Shown here: piece by piece, positions 53,401-63,905 of the stretch | Numbering within the stretch: the stretch's first letter is position 1 | Layout of the letters: each line of letters begins with the position of its first letter | DNA from: Halobacteriovorax sp. DA5 | GTDB lineage: Bacteria; Bdellovibrionota; Bacteriovoracia; Bacteriovoracales; Bacteriovoracaceae | Reading direction: 5' to 3' | DNA: 64,000 nucleotides | Assembly (NCBI RefSeq): GCF_002903145.1 | Contig: NZ_PPDJ01000002.1 | Coordinates: forward strand, 434,001-498,000 | Program-made: the position numbers and the translations under genes | The notes under the pieces: generated by a model | What the model was told of the DNA's origin: nothing | The model's input: the letters and a program-made list of their open reading frames with translations, nothing else | Database searches by the model: none

Positions 53401-55501
53401 AGCTCCAGCAAATGGTACTCTTTCAAACTGTATTAATACATCAACGTACTCTACTGATATTATTTGTGACTATACGCCAGGAGCAAATTTCAACGGAAGT
53501 GACTCTTTTACATATAGAGCAAATGACACACTAACAGACTCTGCAACGGATTCAACAGTATCAATTACAATCACTCCTGTAAACGATGCTCCAACTCTTG
53601 CGGCCACTCAAAGTGTATCAACAAATGAAGATACAGTACTTAACTTTAACCTAACTGCAGGTTCAGATATTGAGGCGGATACACTTTCATACATAATCGT
53701 TTCAACTCCAGCAAATGGGAGCCTTAGCTGTACAGGTGGTACATCTACGGCCTGTACATTCATACCTGATTCAAACTTTAATGGTTCAACGACATTTACC
53801 TATAAAGTAAATGATGGTGCACTTGATTCGACTCTTGCAACAGTTACAATTAACGTTTCAGCAGTGAATGATGTACCTGTTATGGCAGCAGATCAAGCAC
53901 ATTCAACAAATGAAGATACTGCTGTAAACTTCACACTTAATGGTGCGACAGATGTTGATCTTCCAGCTCAGACATTAAGTTATAAGATCATTACTTCTCC
54001 TACAAACGGTACTATTTCAAATTGTATTACAACTGGCAGCTATGGAACTGATATCTCGTGTACTTACACACCGAATGCAAACTTCTATGGAAGTGATTCA
54101 TTTACTTATACTGCAACTGATAGTGTTGGGGTTGCTGTAACAAATGCGACAGTTTCATTAACAATCAATAGTGTAAACGATGCTCCTACTCTTGCTGGAG
54201 ACTGGTCATTTTCAACAAATGAAGATACGGCCCATAGCTTTAATCTAACAGCGGCCACTGATATTGAAAATGATACGCTTTCATATCTTATTGTATCAAA
54301 TCCAACAAACGGAACTCTTTCATGTACAGGTGGAACGTCAACAGCATGTACATATACACCAAGTCTTAATTTTGAAGGAAGTGACTCATTTACTTATAAA
54401 GCAAATGACGGAGCACTTGACTCAAATACTGTTACAGTAAATATCACAGTTAATGCAATCAATGATGCGTCAGTAATGATTGCAGATCAAAGTGAAGTAA
54501 CTAATGAAGATACTCCATTTAGTATAACTTTAAATGGAGCTACTGATGTTGACCTACCAGCGCAGACTATTAGTTATAAAATAATAAACTCTCCAACAAA
54601 TGGTACAATTACAGACTGTATCACAACAGGCTCTTACGGAACTGATATCATATGTACTTATACACCAAATGCAAATTTCAATGGTTCCGATTCATTTACA
54701 TATCTAGCAAATGATGGACTACTAGATTCAGCAACAAGCTCAACTGTTAACCTTACAATTAACGCTGTAAATGATGTGCCAACTCTTGCAGCAACTCAAA
54801 CTGTTTCAACAAATGAAGACACAATACTAAACTTCAACTTAAATGCTGGCTCAGATATTGACGGTGACACACTTTCATATATCAAGCTTACAGACCCAGC
54901 GACAGGAACATTAAGTTGCACAGGAGGGACTTCACGTGCCTGTACTTATACGCCTGCAACAAACTTTAATGGTACAACTACTTTTACATATAGAGTAAAT
55001 GACGGCTCAGCTAATTCAACAGTTGCAACAGTTACGATTATTGTAAACTCTATTAATGATGCACCAGTTATGGCAGCTGATCAGTCATTTGCTACAAATG
55101 ATAATACAGCACTGGCAATTACATTAAGCAATGCTACAGACGTCGATGGAGATGCTCTTACTTATAAAATTGTTACGCCACCATCTAATGGAACACTTTC
55201 AAATTGTATCACAACAGGTAGTTATGGAACTGATCTTACATGTACATATACTAGTAATGTTAATTTCCATGGTAGCGAAACATTCACATTCATTGCAAAT
55301 GATGGAACTGTTGATGCGGCCACTGTTGAAACTGTAACGATTAACGTAACAGATAAAACACCTTCAGCTGCGCCGACTATTGCACTTACATCTGCGACTT
55401 ATACGAACTCAACTGCAAATACTATGACAGTAAGTAGCTGTAGCGATATTTCTTCTGTGATCATTAACGAAGGAAGCCGGCCGCTGGTGATGCATGGGTA
55501 G
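50438..55501 (+). CDS. Giant repeat surface protein, N-terminal part (ends at a frameshift)
   Basis: The start is TTG with GAGGGA upstream. The 1687-residue product has an N-terminal hydrophobic export segment (PILYVGLALASLFSFSYIFF), a charged linker to about 190, a globular region to 455, and twelve cadherin-like repeats of about 99 residues (456-1643), alternating between two types. The typical repeat opens NDAPTLAATQ, then NEDT, and ends in FTYKVNDG..DSTTATVTI. Each repeat carries two Cys. The frame ends at 55501, but the protein sense continues in another frame (PAAGDAWVACSTVANATTY), so a base appears to be missing near 55470-55486. Restored, the protein would be about 3148 residues. It is probably an adhesin on the cell surface. 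Confidence 0.88.
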   Translation: MKKPILYVGLALASLFSFSYIFFADDTAKTNSYSEIAKEIGIEYELVKPKVKARLNSNVATFSKRSPSSVAQESVDEAVEPSKKRADFQISKLAVNKKKNNSTQVFLNDSDYSRPYYSNNSFERMPAKAIEKIEKQEESKQIVYSIPTPPNDIEENDEEIDTKQQNTGSSNTVIVTPAIEGRIPPLSGLITQTNKSIFIDNAYAATTCDNPKVELFDLVTMTVLEDNPITFEGINTSTYFNFDAKKLALDLTAPARYKVKVSGCSDELEKVVTSYFTPQDITPVSTLLAKITNTDFEYTPTKELADYLDRTEALIEASIDNQTIDYDLIYSELENNTEASNIFTELTNGETAAILKDAAPKLKTLETPTSLKEGISSDFKTSAVHWDSSYPVAYQWILDGATVSNTSTWSYTPPADTAASAEIIVRIGKKNDGDDNVNTAIPHHQFIYTLDVEQINDAPTLVASQSVNVIEDTIHNFFLTTGDDVDSPSLSYITTSLPTNGTLTCVGTTNECTYTPNADFVGVDTFTYKVNDGELDSTEATVTLNVSNVNDRPVIGADQSLTLAEDNTLAITLNQATDVDNSQASLTYKIVSSPNNGTLSNCITTGTYGNDLTCDYTPNTNFYGNDSFSYIANDGSLDSAGVATVSLTITPVNDAPTLAATQAETTNEDTVINFNLAAGSDIEATPLNYTIISSTTSGVLNCTQGTSTACSYNPNLNFYGTDTFTYKVDDGELDSTTATVTITVNTVNDAPVMGANQSETTNEDTAINFTLNTATDVDLPAQTISYKLVSAPTNGTLSNCITTATYINDRDCTYTPNANYNGSDSFTYIANDTVTDAVTYATVTLTINAINDAPTLALTQTVSTNEDTALNFTLNAGADIEGDTLSYIIVSDPAKGTLTCTGGTSRDCTYTPELNDNGSTTFTYKVNDGQLDSSVATVTVNITSENDAPVMAGNQSETIAEDNTLSFTLSGATDVDIPAQTIQYKLITAPANGTLSNCINTSTYSTDIICDYTPGANFNGSDSFTYRANDTLTDSATDSTVSITITPVNDAPTLAATQSVSTNEDTVLNFNLTAGSDIEADTLSYIIVSTPANGSLSCTGGTSTACTFIPDSNFNGSTTFTYKVNDGALDSTLATVTINVSAVNDVPVMAADQAHSTNEDTAVNFTLNGATDVDLPAQTLSYKIITSPTNGTISNCITTGSYGTDISCTYTPNANFYGSDSFTYTATDSVGVAVTNATVSLTINSVNDAPTLAGDWSFSTNEDTAHSFNLTAATDIENDTLSYLIVSNPTNGTLSCTGGTSTACTYTPSLNFEGSDSFTYKANDGALDSNTVTVNITVNAINDASVMIADQSEVTNEDTPFSITLNGATDVDLPAQTISYKIINSPTNGTITDCITTGSYGTDIICTYTPNANFNGSDSFTYLANDGLLDSATSSTVNLTINAVNDVPTLAATQTVSTNEDTILNFNLNAGSDIDGDTLSYIKLTDPATGTLSCTGGTSRACTYTPATNFNGTTTFTYRVNDGSANSTVATVTIIVNSINDAPVMAADQSFATNDNTALAITLSNATDVDGDALTYKIVTPPSNGTLSNCITTGSYGTDLTCTYTSNVNFHGSETFTFIANDGTVDAATVETVTINVTDKTPSAAPTIALTSATYTNSTANTMTVSSCSDISSVIINEGSRPLVMHG
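51803..55363 (+). repeat. Six tandem copies of a 594-base (198-residue) two-domain unit
   Basis: The NDxPT starts of the A-type domains fall at 51803, 52394, 52988, 53582, 54176 and 54770: one interval of 591 and four of 594 bases. Each unit holds an A domain (CTGGTS...C) and a B domain (SNCITTGSYGTD...C). Confidence 0.9.
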
Positions 55502-58500
55502 CATGTTCAACAGTTGCAAATGCTACAACATATACTCTTGCAAGTGCAACTCAAGGACTTCATACACTTAGAGCTTGGTCAAAAGATCCTCACGGAAATA
55601 TTTCCACATCATCAACTAATATAAGTGTTTACTACGATACAATTAACCCAAGTCTTTCACTAACAACTCCTTCGATCCAAAAAGGCGGAAATAATATTAA
55701 TCTTGCATGGAGCGCTACTGATGCCAGTACATCGACGGCACAAAACTTCCAAGTAGATTTCTACAACGGAAGTAGTTGGTCTTCAATTGGCACAACTGCG
55801 GCCATTAATGGACCAATTAGTTCACAATCTTTTACAAGAGCGTGGAGTGTTCCATCTATTAATACATCAAACGCTAAGTTTAGAGTTTCATTTACAGACC
55901 TAGCTGGAAACTCTGCAACAGTTGAGTCAGCTGCATTTGTGATTGACTCTATTGCACCAGCACTAAGTTATACATCACCAGCAAATAACTCTTACCACTT
56001 ATCAAGTACGACGATTAACGGAAATTGTGAAAGTGGATTAAATATTAATATCTCTGGTGATATTCAAGCTGCATTTTCGATTGCTTGCTCTGGGGGGACT
56101 TTCTCACAAACAGTAAACTTCTCAGACAACGATGGAGCAAAGAATATAACAATCAATCAAGTCGATGCAGCAGGTAACTCGACTTCTGTTACAAGAACTT
56201 TCATACGTGATGAGGTCGCTCCAATTCTTACTAAAACTGCTGGTATCTCACCAGACTTTACAAATGCTAACACACCAAACGCATGGTCAGGTACTTGTGA
56301 AGGAACATATACGATATATGTTACAGGTGATGAAACAACTTCATTTAATTGTTCTTCTGGGACATGGAGCTGGACACCTTCACCAAAAACAACAGATGGC
56401 ACATTTGTTTATAACTTAGTTCAAACTGATGCTGCAGGAAATACATCTTCTCCGGCCCTATCTCTTTCTTGGCAACGTGACGCTACAGCTCCGGCATTTA
56501 ATGCGACAGCACCAATCCAAATCGAGATCGGAGAAAACCAATCAGAAACAGTTCTGAGAGACAGCATAACAGTATCTGGTATTTGTGAAGGAACAAATGT
56601 TATCTCTATCTCTGGAACAGAGTCAGCAAGTATTACTTGTTCAGCGTCATCTTGGACATGGACATCGGCAAATTACACTACAGATGCCACGAGAGCATTC
56701 ACATTCACACAATCTGACTCAGCAGGAAATACATCAGCACTAACATATACTTGGACAAGAGACTCTAATTTCCCTGCTCTAGCGATCGATGTTAACGCGA
56801 TAAAAAATAATGGTTCTACTGCCACATTCACAGGAACGTGTGAAAATGGATTAACGATCAATATTACTGGAGCACAAACGACGACAACAACTTGTACTTC
56901 AGGTGTATGGTCATGGACAACAGCATCAACTGCATCAGATGTTAACAATACATATAATTTTGCTCAAACGAACGCTGCCTCTAATACGACAACGGTTTCA
57001 GGTAACTGGTATCGTGAAACAGGCCTTCCCGTTATAAATACGATATCTGCAGGAGTTGCGGATCCATCACCAACTAACTTTATTCCATATTCGTTAACAG
57101 CTAGTTCTCAAAATGCGAATGTTTATCTAACTCATATTTGTCTTCAATCAAATACAACGACTCAACCTGCAAGTGACGATGCTTGTTGGATTGCAGTGAA
57201 CTCGACTTCGATTGGAATAACTCCAGCACAAAATATCACTGTAACAGACTACTCTTATCTTCTTGGTTGGGAGCCTGCTTTATACGATGTTTATGCTTGG
57301 GTAAAAGATGAAGCTGGAAATATTTCAACAAACACACAAGTGCTAAGTACTGACTACGATCAAATTGTATATAGTAAAGATGCTCCTCCACTAATTTGGG
57401 ACGTAGCTGCTGCTAATAATGATTTATCATCAATTCCTCCAACAAGAGCAGAATCCTCTGTTCCAACAGGTACTGACCTTTATATTCGTTGGAAGGTAGA
57501 CGATGCTGTTGGTCTTTCGACTACGGCAATTAATCTTTTCTATACACAAGATGAACAAACATTTACGGCAATTGCTGGAGCACAAGGAATTTCACCACAT
57601 ACTAATCACGGTTGTCCTAGCATCACTTTAGCTGCAAATGAAGGTTGTTTTAAGTGGACAGGTGGTTCACCTCTGGCAACTGCATACAAGATCAGAGTTA
57701 AGGTAACAAATATCTCAGGTATTAGTACACAGCTTACTTCAACTCCATTAAATGCTGATCGTATTAAGATTATTGCAGGAAATACTGAAGCAGGTCTAGG
57801 TGGGGATGCGAGATCGGCCCTATTCTTTAACAAGCGCGTTGGAGACTCTTCTGATATCCACACTCTTGTCTTTACTGATGATGGTAATATTTATTTTGCA
57901 GATTATAAAAGAGGTATTATCACAGTTGACCCTGCAGATGGTAAGCAGAAACTCTTCATTGCAAAAACTGGAACGTCAACTGGAGATGGTGGGCCGGCCG
58001 AGAGTGCAACTCTACGCTACCCTATGAAAATCACTCTTGATTATCAAGGGAGACTATTAATCCTTGATTATAACAGAATTAGAAGAGTTGACTTAAATCT
58101 TGAAAACCCAACAATTGAAACGATTATTGGTGGTGGCTCTAGTACTGCAGACACTGTAGCAAACCCACTAGATCTTCAAATGCGAGGATTATCAAGCTCT
58201 GATTACCGTACGAATGCTGTGTTATTCACACCACTACCAAATGGTGATATCTGGTTTAATGCTGAAAGATCAGAAAGTATTGAAACAGACGGCAACTTCA
58301 AAGTGCGTATCTACAGAGCAGCAACAGGGCAAGTTGAATCATTCTATCTTGGTGGTACAGGAAATGGTTGGCAGGCATCTCAAGACCTATCTAAGTGTCG
58401 AGTTGGATATACTGGTATCAAATTTAATCAAGCGACATCTCAGATTCAAGGAATCACTGGAACGGCCTATCACCATAAGAATTTTCCAGGCTGTGATATG

Positions 58501-59883
58501 TATGGATCAACTTCTGACTATACTTATGCAAGAATTTATTTTGATCCAACAACTGGTCAATCTATTACACCACTAGATAATAGCTACCGTTGGTATCACT
58601 ACTATAACTATACAGGTATGGATGGTAACTCATATGTAACAGTAGCAAGAAGTTACATGAATCGAAATAATTTTGATGGAACATACACAAGAATCCTAGG
58701 TTCTGGAACGCTTGGAGAATGTGCAGATGGTACTCTGGCCACTGCATGTAATATGGATATCTATTCGGTTTTCGTTGATAAGAATGGAAAAATTTATTTC
58801 AGTGACCGCGGTAAAATTAGAACCCTAGATAACGAAGGGAAAGTTGTTACAATCTTTGGCCAAGGTCAGTCTTACGGAGATAATGTAAATGCTGTTAATG
58901 CCCGCTTTAGTAATATTAGCCGTGTCACAAGATTAAATAATGGAAAGATTGTTGTAAATGACACTTCATCTTACTATCTAAAAGAATTTACTATCGAAGG
59001 GAATATTCACAGTATCGCAGGTAATGGTACAGTGGCCACAGCTTCAACTGCTGCAGCTGCAACAACACAGCCAGTAAGAAACCCATATTGGACCGTAGTT
59101 GATCGTGCAACGGGAAATATCTATATGGACCGTGTAGAATGGCACTATGGACGTTTTTCAATGCTTAACCGCTCGACAGGTATATGGGAAGATGTCTTTA
59201 GCAATACAAGTGGTACAGCTTATTATGACCCGACTTCTGATGGAAAAATTGGCAGTGACATTGATGTTGCCGGTGATCAAAACAGGGCCCTACCTCTTGG
59301 TTTTGCCAATGGAAAGCTATTCTTAAATAGAATGAGATATAACTCAACAGACCTAAGATACGAAGACTTTATGCTTAAGGCCTATGATTCGGCCGACAGC
59401 TACCGACAAGAACACGTCTGGGGTGTTCTAGGATACAACAGTCCAGATGAAGGCTGTACAGAACTTAGAACAGCACCAACTTCAGGTAGTACTTGTGAGT
59501 TTGAGTACTGGGATAATTACCGAAATATCTACTACGATAGTGTTGATGCGAAGTATGTTACAGCAAAGATGTATCGTGGTGCTCAACGAAGAATTATTGC
59601 TTTCAAAGACGGAAACGTTGAGCAAATTGCCTATACTGCAAGAAATATAGATGATGGTTTCGTTTACACTAGAAGAGGTGGAACGCAATATCTCTACTAT
59701 TGCTATGCCAATAGACTATATGCTCACAATATCGATACTGACACAGATCTCGGTGCTCTAAGCTGGACAATGCCTCAACTTTCATGCCGCGGTGTTGAAT
59801 TTGATTACAATCCAACTAATGACTCAATCATCTTCCCATTTGAGCAAAATGGACTGTATGGTGTTGCAGAATACTTCCTCTAA
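55501..59883 (+). pseudogene. Giant repeat surface protein, C-terminal part (after frameshift)
   Basis: This frame is open throughout and continues the upstream protein; there is no ribosome site or plausible start at its beginning (the first ATG is at 55939). It encodes four or five Ig-like domains of about 90 residues with the motif GTCEG...G...CSSGTWSW (Ig-like, residues 150-500 of this part), a linker domain, then an NHL/beta-propeller-like region from about 760: AGNTEAGLGGDARSALF, GDGGPAESATLRYPMKI, LLILDYNRIRRVDL, SIAGNGTVATASTAA. Such propellers bind proteins or sugars. The part is expressed in full only if the frameshift is an error or is bypassed. Confidence 0.75.
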
Positions 59884-60013
59884 ACAAGTTTAGATTACCT
59901 AACATTTGTTCCCATAGTTAACTGATATTACTCATGTACAATCCGTATACATCGTTATAAATAATGCTCAACAATGAATATTTTCATCTTGTTTAAGTTA
60001 AGATGTGGGCATT

Positions 60014-62977
60014 ATGAAGAAGATAAAATTTGTACTTTCCCTATTTATATTTTTCATCAATTTTCTAGTACATGGTAGTGAACTGGATATTAGTATGCTT
60101 CCTGACAAGAGTGTCCAACCTGGAGAGGTTGCCATTCAGGTTCTGCCGATTAAGTCACCGACAAATACAACATATAAAATCTCTATTGAAAGTAATCAAC
60201 AGTGGCGTGCTGAAGGACCAGAAACTATTGAACTGATTGCGGGGGATCTGACTTACCTAACTTTCTATACGTATACTCCAAGCTTCGTTGATGCAGGAAC
60301 AATTCATGAATTGAAAATAGTTTTCACAAATATTGAAACTCAAGAAAAGATTGAAAATAGCATAAGTTTTGTAGTGGCAAAGAAGCGAGATCTTGATTTT
60401 TTTGATGCCGATCAAAATATTGAAACAAATAAGAAAAACCACACTCTTAATCTAAAAGTTAAAAATACAGGTAACTCAAGTGAGGTTTATCATTTTTCAA
60501 TTAGAAACCTAACACCAGAAGTAAGTGTGAGTGTAAACAGCTCCCCTATTACAATTGCTGCAAATGAAGTAAAGCTTCTTCCAGTAAGAGTTAATTTTAA
60601 AAATAGCACATCAACTTATGCAGCATTCGAAGTTAATGCCAAAGTTGGTGGTATCACAAAATTTCAAAAGAAGTTTCAAGTAAAATTTGTGAGCTCTGCA
60701 AATAATCAAGATAGACAAGGTAACTATCTAGATACAACACTTACTATTACTAACGACTATATGAGTGTCGAAGGAAGAGACTCTAACCTTAGCTCAGTTG
60801 TTCTAAATTCAAATGGCGCCCTATCTGACTATGTTTCTCTATCGAGTTACGTTCAAGCGAATATGGTTAATGGACAAGCACAAGATGCTCGTGGGACATT
60901 TCACTTTGATGGTGACAGTTGGCGATTTAGTGCAGGTAATAATGTTGACCTAGATATCGACACAAATGTAGGAAACGAGGCACGCGACGGTGTTGCCTAT
61001 TCAAAAGACATCCTCCCTAACTTAAAAGTAGGAACACTTGTCGGTGTCGATGAAAATGATGAATTTAATACTGCCGCCATGGTTCAATACGACCCTAAAC
61101 CAGGACAACGTACATTTGTTATTATTAATCAAAACACAGACTCAGGTGAAACTTCTGGATCAATTGGATATCGTGGAAATTTCAACCCTAATGATAAGCT
61201 TTCATTTGCACCATCTCTTACAATTTCTGATGATCCGCAACGTGGAGTTATTCAAGATTACCGAACAGCTGTTCGTTATATGGTGAGAAAGAATCTTCCA
61301 ATTGCTATTTCATCTGGTTATCGAAAGGATCGCTTTCAAGAAGTCATCTATAATAACGCTTCCCTTTCATATGATTTCGATGGTGTGTTAATAGAGCTTA
61401 GTCGCAATGACGAATTAAATCGAGATACTTTTGAAACAAATGATCAAAACAGAGAACATCGTAGTTCAAATAACGTACGCGTAAGTTTTCCAATGGGTGG
61501 TGGCCTTTCTGCAAGCGTTAACTATCAAGACCACACTAGCTCAAGTGTGAAAGAACAAAGAAAGTTCATTACATTCGCCTACCAGAACAAACAATTATAT
61601 GCGGCAATGAGAGCAGGTGTAGCTAGCAAGAACTATACTGATAGCAATATTCAGGATTATTCAAATGAACCATTTGTTTCAGTAGACTTAAGCTATAAAG
61701 CACCGAAATTTACGATTAGATCTAACATTGAATATGAATCATACGGAGATGACTCATATCGTACGCGTACAAATATTGGAATCGACTATAATATCGACAA
61801 TGATCACTTTAATGGAAGTGCCTACGTGAGAGTTGGACACGACGAAGGTCAAAGAAATGATTATGTTACTCAAACGCAAACTGATCTCGACTACATAGAA
61901 GCTGGTATCCGTACAGGAACAGATAGTAACTACTCTTTTGAGATCTACACAAGAGCAGAAGATAATCATCAATATGATGATATTGACTATCAGATCGGAA
62001 TTCGCTTTCAATATCGCTTTGGAGCAAAAACACCAAGAAAAGTTGAAGATGCCTTTGGTGGGAAACGTACAGGAAGTATTGCTGGACGCATCTGCATCGA
62101 TCGCAACTTAAATGGAACTTGTGAAGACTTTGAAAAAGGTGTTGAAGGCTTAAGCATTTATAGTGTTACAGGAAGCGCAACAACTGACAAAGACGGTAAA
62201 TATCTAATTAATGAGCTTAAGCCAGATATTGATCATATCTCCCTTATAGAGAGACAGGTTACGGCAAAATCACTTGAGTCGTCGGAGTATTATAAAGGAA
62301 CAAAAGTTCTTAAGAATCAAACGGTGTACGTTGATTTTGCACTTAAAGAAATCTCTACGATTAATACATTCTCTTACAATGATATCAATAAGAATGGACG
62401 TTATGATAAAGATTTCGATACACTTATAGGAGATATTACTTATCAATTAATCGATGAAAATAATGAAATCATCCCTATTAGTGGTAAGTCTTTAAATACA
62501 ATTAACTATTCACGTCTTCGAAATGGACAGTATAAATTGAGTGCAGTAGCAAACTCTTCTATTTACAAAGATATTCAAAAGGAAGTTACTCTTGATCTTC
62601 CTAGAGACAATATGCAAACCGTGACATTTGCTTTTGAGCTAATTGATGTGGATACACTTCCAATTCAAGACCTAATCATTACAGAATTTGACAATAGTAT
62701 TATTAGTGCACCTAAGTTTAATGCTCTTCTAACCCTTGATTCGGCAGAAACTGAATATAATATTCTTTCAAATATTTCGGTAAAACTTGACGGCTATCAA
62801 GTTGATATCGAAACGCAAGAGGTATATTCCGGACTGTGGGATATCAATCTTGACCTTAAAAATCTTATCTCATTGATAAGTCAAAAGAATGAGATCACGA
62901 TTGATATTGAATTAGAAAATGAAAACGGTGAAAAGTTACAAATAAGAAGAGTAAGAAACCTCTTTTACAATAATTAA
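60014..62977 (+). CDS. Outer-membrane usher-like barrel with SdrD-B-like C-terminal domains
   Basis: I start at the ATG 60014 (a GTG at 60005 adds three residues). The 987-residue product has a signal peptide (VLSLFIFFINFLVHG), two Ig-like periplasmic domains (about 20-225), a long strand-rich region with Tyr/Asp-alternating strands (about 235-680) like a large outer-membrane barrel, and a C-terminal region with GSIAGRICIDRNLNGTCEDF and NTFSYNDINKNGRYDKD, which are SdrD-B/carboxypeptidase-regulatory-like folds with Ca-binding DxNxNG loops. This order recalls CS1/ECP-type fimbrial ushers. Lying between the giant adhesin gene and a chaperone gene, it is likely a secretion pore; this is inference. 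Confidence 0.72.
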   Translation: MKKIKFVLSLFIFFINFLVHGSELDISMLPDKSVQPGEVAIQVLPIKSPTNTTYKISIESNQQWRAEGPETIELIAGDLTYLTFYTYTPSFVDAGTIHELKIVFTNIETQEKIENSISFVVAKKRDLDFFDADQNIETNKKNHTLNLKVKNTGNSSEVYHFSIRNLTPEVSVSVNSSPITIAANEVKLLPVRVNFKNSTSTYAAFEVNAKVGGITKFQKKFQVKFVSSANNQDRQGNYLDTTLTITNDYMSVEGRDSNLSSVVLNSNGALSDYVSLSSYVQANMVNGQAQDARGTFHFDGDSWRFSAGNNVDLDIDTNVGNEARDGVAYSKDILPNLKVGTLVGVDENDEFNTAAMVQYDPKPGQRTFVIINQNTDSGETSGSIGYRGNFNPNDKLSFAPSLTISDDPQRGVIQDYRTAVRYMVRKNLPIAISSGYRKDRFQEVIYNNASLSYDFDGVLIELSRNDELNRDTFETNDQNREHRSSNNVRVSFPMGGGLSASVNYQDHTSSSVKEQRKFITFAYQNKQLYAAMRAGVASKNYTDSNIQDYSNEPFVSVDLSYKAPKFTIRSNIEYESYGDDSYRTRTNIGIDYNIDNDHFNGSAYVRVGHDEGQRNDYVTQTQTDLDYIEAGIRTGTDSNYSFEIYTRAEDNHQYDDIDYQIGIRFQYRFGAKTPRKVEDAFGGKRTGSIAGRICIDRNLNGTCEDFEKGVEGLSIYSVTGSATTDKDGKYLINELKPDIDHISLIERQVTAKSLESSEYYKGTKVLKNQTVYVDFALKEISTINTFSYNDINKNGRYDKDFDTLIGDITYQLIDENNEIIPISGKSLNTINYSRLRNGQYKLSAVANSSIYKDIQKEVTLDLPRDNMQTVTFAFELIDVDTLPIQDLIITEFDNSIISAPKFNALLTLDSAETEYNILSNISVKLDGYQVDIETQEVYSGLWDINLDLKNLISLISQKNEITIDIELENENGEKLQIRRVRNLFYNN

Positions 62978-62990
62978 AAGGTTATAAGTA

Positions 62991-63887
62991 ATGAAAATAT
63001 TTTTAACTCTCATTCTACTTTGTGCAAACCTTACGGCTTCAGCTTGTCTTGTTCTACAAAAAGATGACAATGGCAAGAAGTCTCACCCCGCAATCAAGCA
63101 CTACCTTGAAGGTGGAGATAAGAAGCGTGAAATCGTTGTTAAAAATGTGAGCAATGACACATGTCAATTCATAATCACTAAAACAGAGCTCATCCAATCA
63201 AGAGATGGAAGCTATAGCTACCTCCCTTATAAAATTGGTCAGGATGTACCGTTCTCACTAGCACCATTTATGTCTCTTCTCGATGAAAAAGGAATTGAAA
63301 GCTTTTCCATTGAGCAAAGACTGGCCCCAGGCGAAGTAAGACACTACGGCCTACAAATTAATATTCCTATCGATCAAAACACTGGGAGCTTTCAGGCCGG
63401 CTACAAAATTGATTACCTAAATGGATCAACGTCTTTTATCGTTGGAGAAATTTACTATTCAACAAAGCAGACACAAGTATCACCTCAATTGAGATTTTTA
63501 AAATTTGATAAAAAGAAGAAGAAACTTGCATACGCTGTAGCAAACAAAGGTAATGCTTATACTTTCTTTACAATGAATTTGATCTACACTGATCCAATGA
63601 CTGGTTTTGAATCACGCGGAGTTGTGGATGAGGAAGAGCTGTATCTTTTCAAGGCAAATATTAGAAACCACTTACTTCCCGGAGGAAAGACGATCCTTTC
63701 GGAAATAAGTTTAAAGTCACATATTAGAGGATTGAAGAAACAATTTGAAGAGCAATTCCCGGGACAGGAATTTCCTGAGGTTTTAAATCTTACGGCCATT
63801 CCTCTGTATGGCATAGACTACGAAAACTGGCAAAATCATAAAAATATACCGTTAGGATTAAAATCAGTAATGATTCAAACTAATTAA
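62991..63887 (+). CDS. Periplasmic chaperone-like protein (fimbrial type)
   Basis: The 298-residue protein has a signal peptide (MKIFLTLILLCANLTASA) and two Ig-like domains: the first with REIVVKNVSNDTCQFIITKTEL and RLAPGEVRHYGLQINIP, the second with LAYAVANKGNAYTFFTMNLIY and HLLPGGKTILSEISLKS. The order and the PGE/PGG turns resemble pilus-assembly chaperones, though sequence identity must be low. It follows the barrel gene by 13 bases and precedes a secreted subunit gene by 18, the usual chaperone-usher neighbourhood. The Cys after ASA might instead be lipidated. Confidence 0.7.
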   Translation: MKIFLTLILLCANLTASACLVLQKDDNGKKSHPAIKHYLEGGDKKREIVVKNVSNDTCQFIITKTELIQSRDGSYSYLPYKIGQDVPFSLAPFMSLLDEKGIESFSIEQRLAPGEVRHYGLQINIPIDQNTGSFQAGYKIDYLNGSTSFIVGEIYYSTKQTQVSPQLRFLKFDKKKKKLAYAVANKGNAYTFFTMNLIYTDPMTGFESRGVVDEEELYLFKANIRNHLLPGGKTILSEISLKSHIRGLKKQFEEQFPGQEFPEVLNLTAIPLYGIDYENWQNHKNIPLGLKSVMIQTN

Positions 63888-63905
63888 TCAACTTAAGGAG
63901 AAGAC

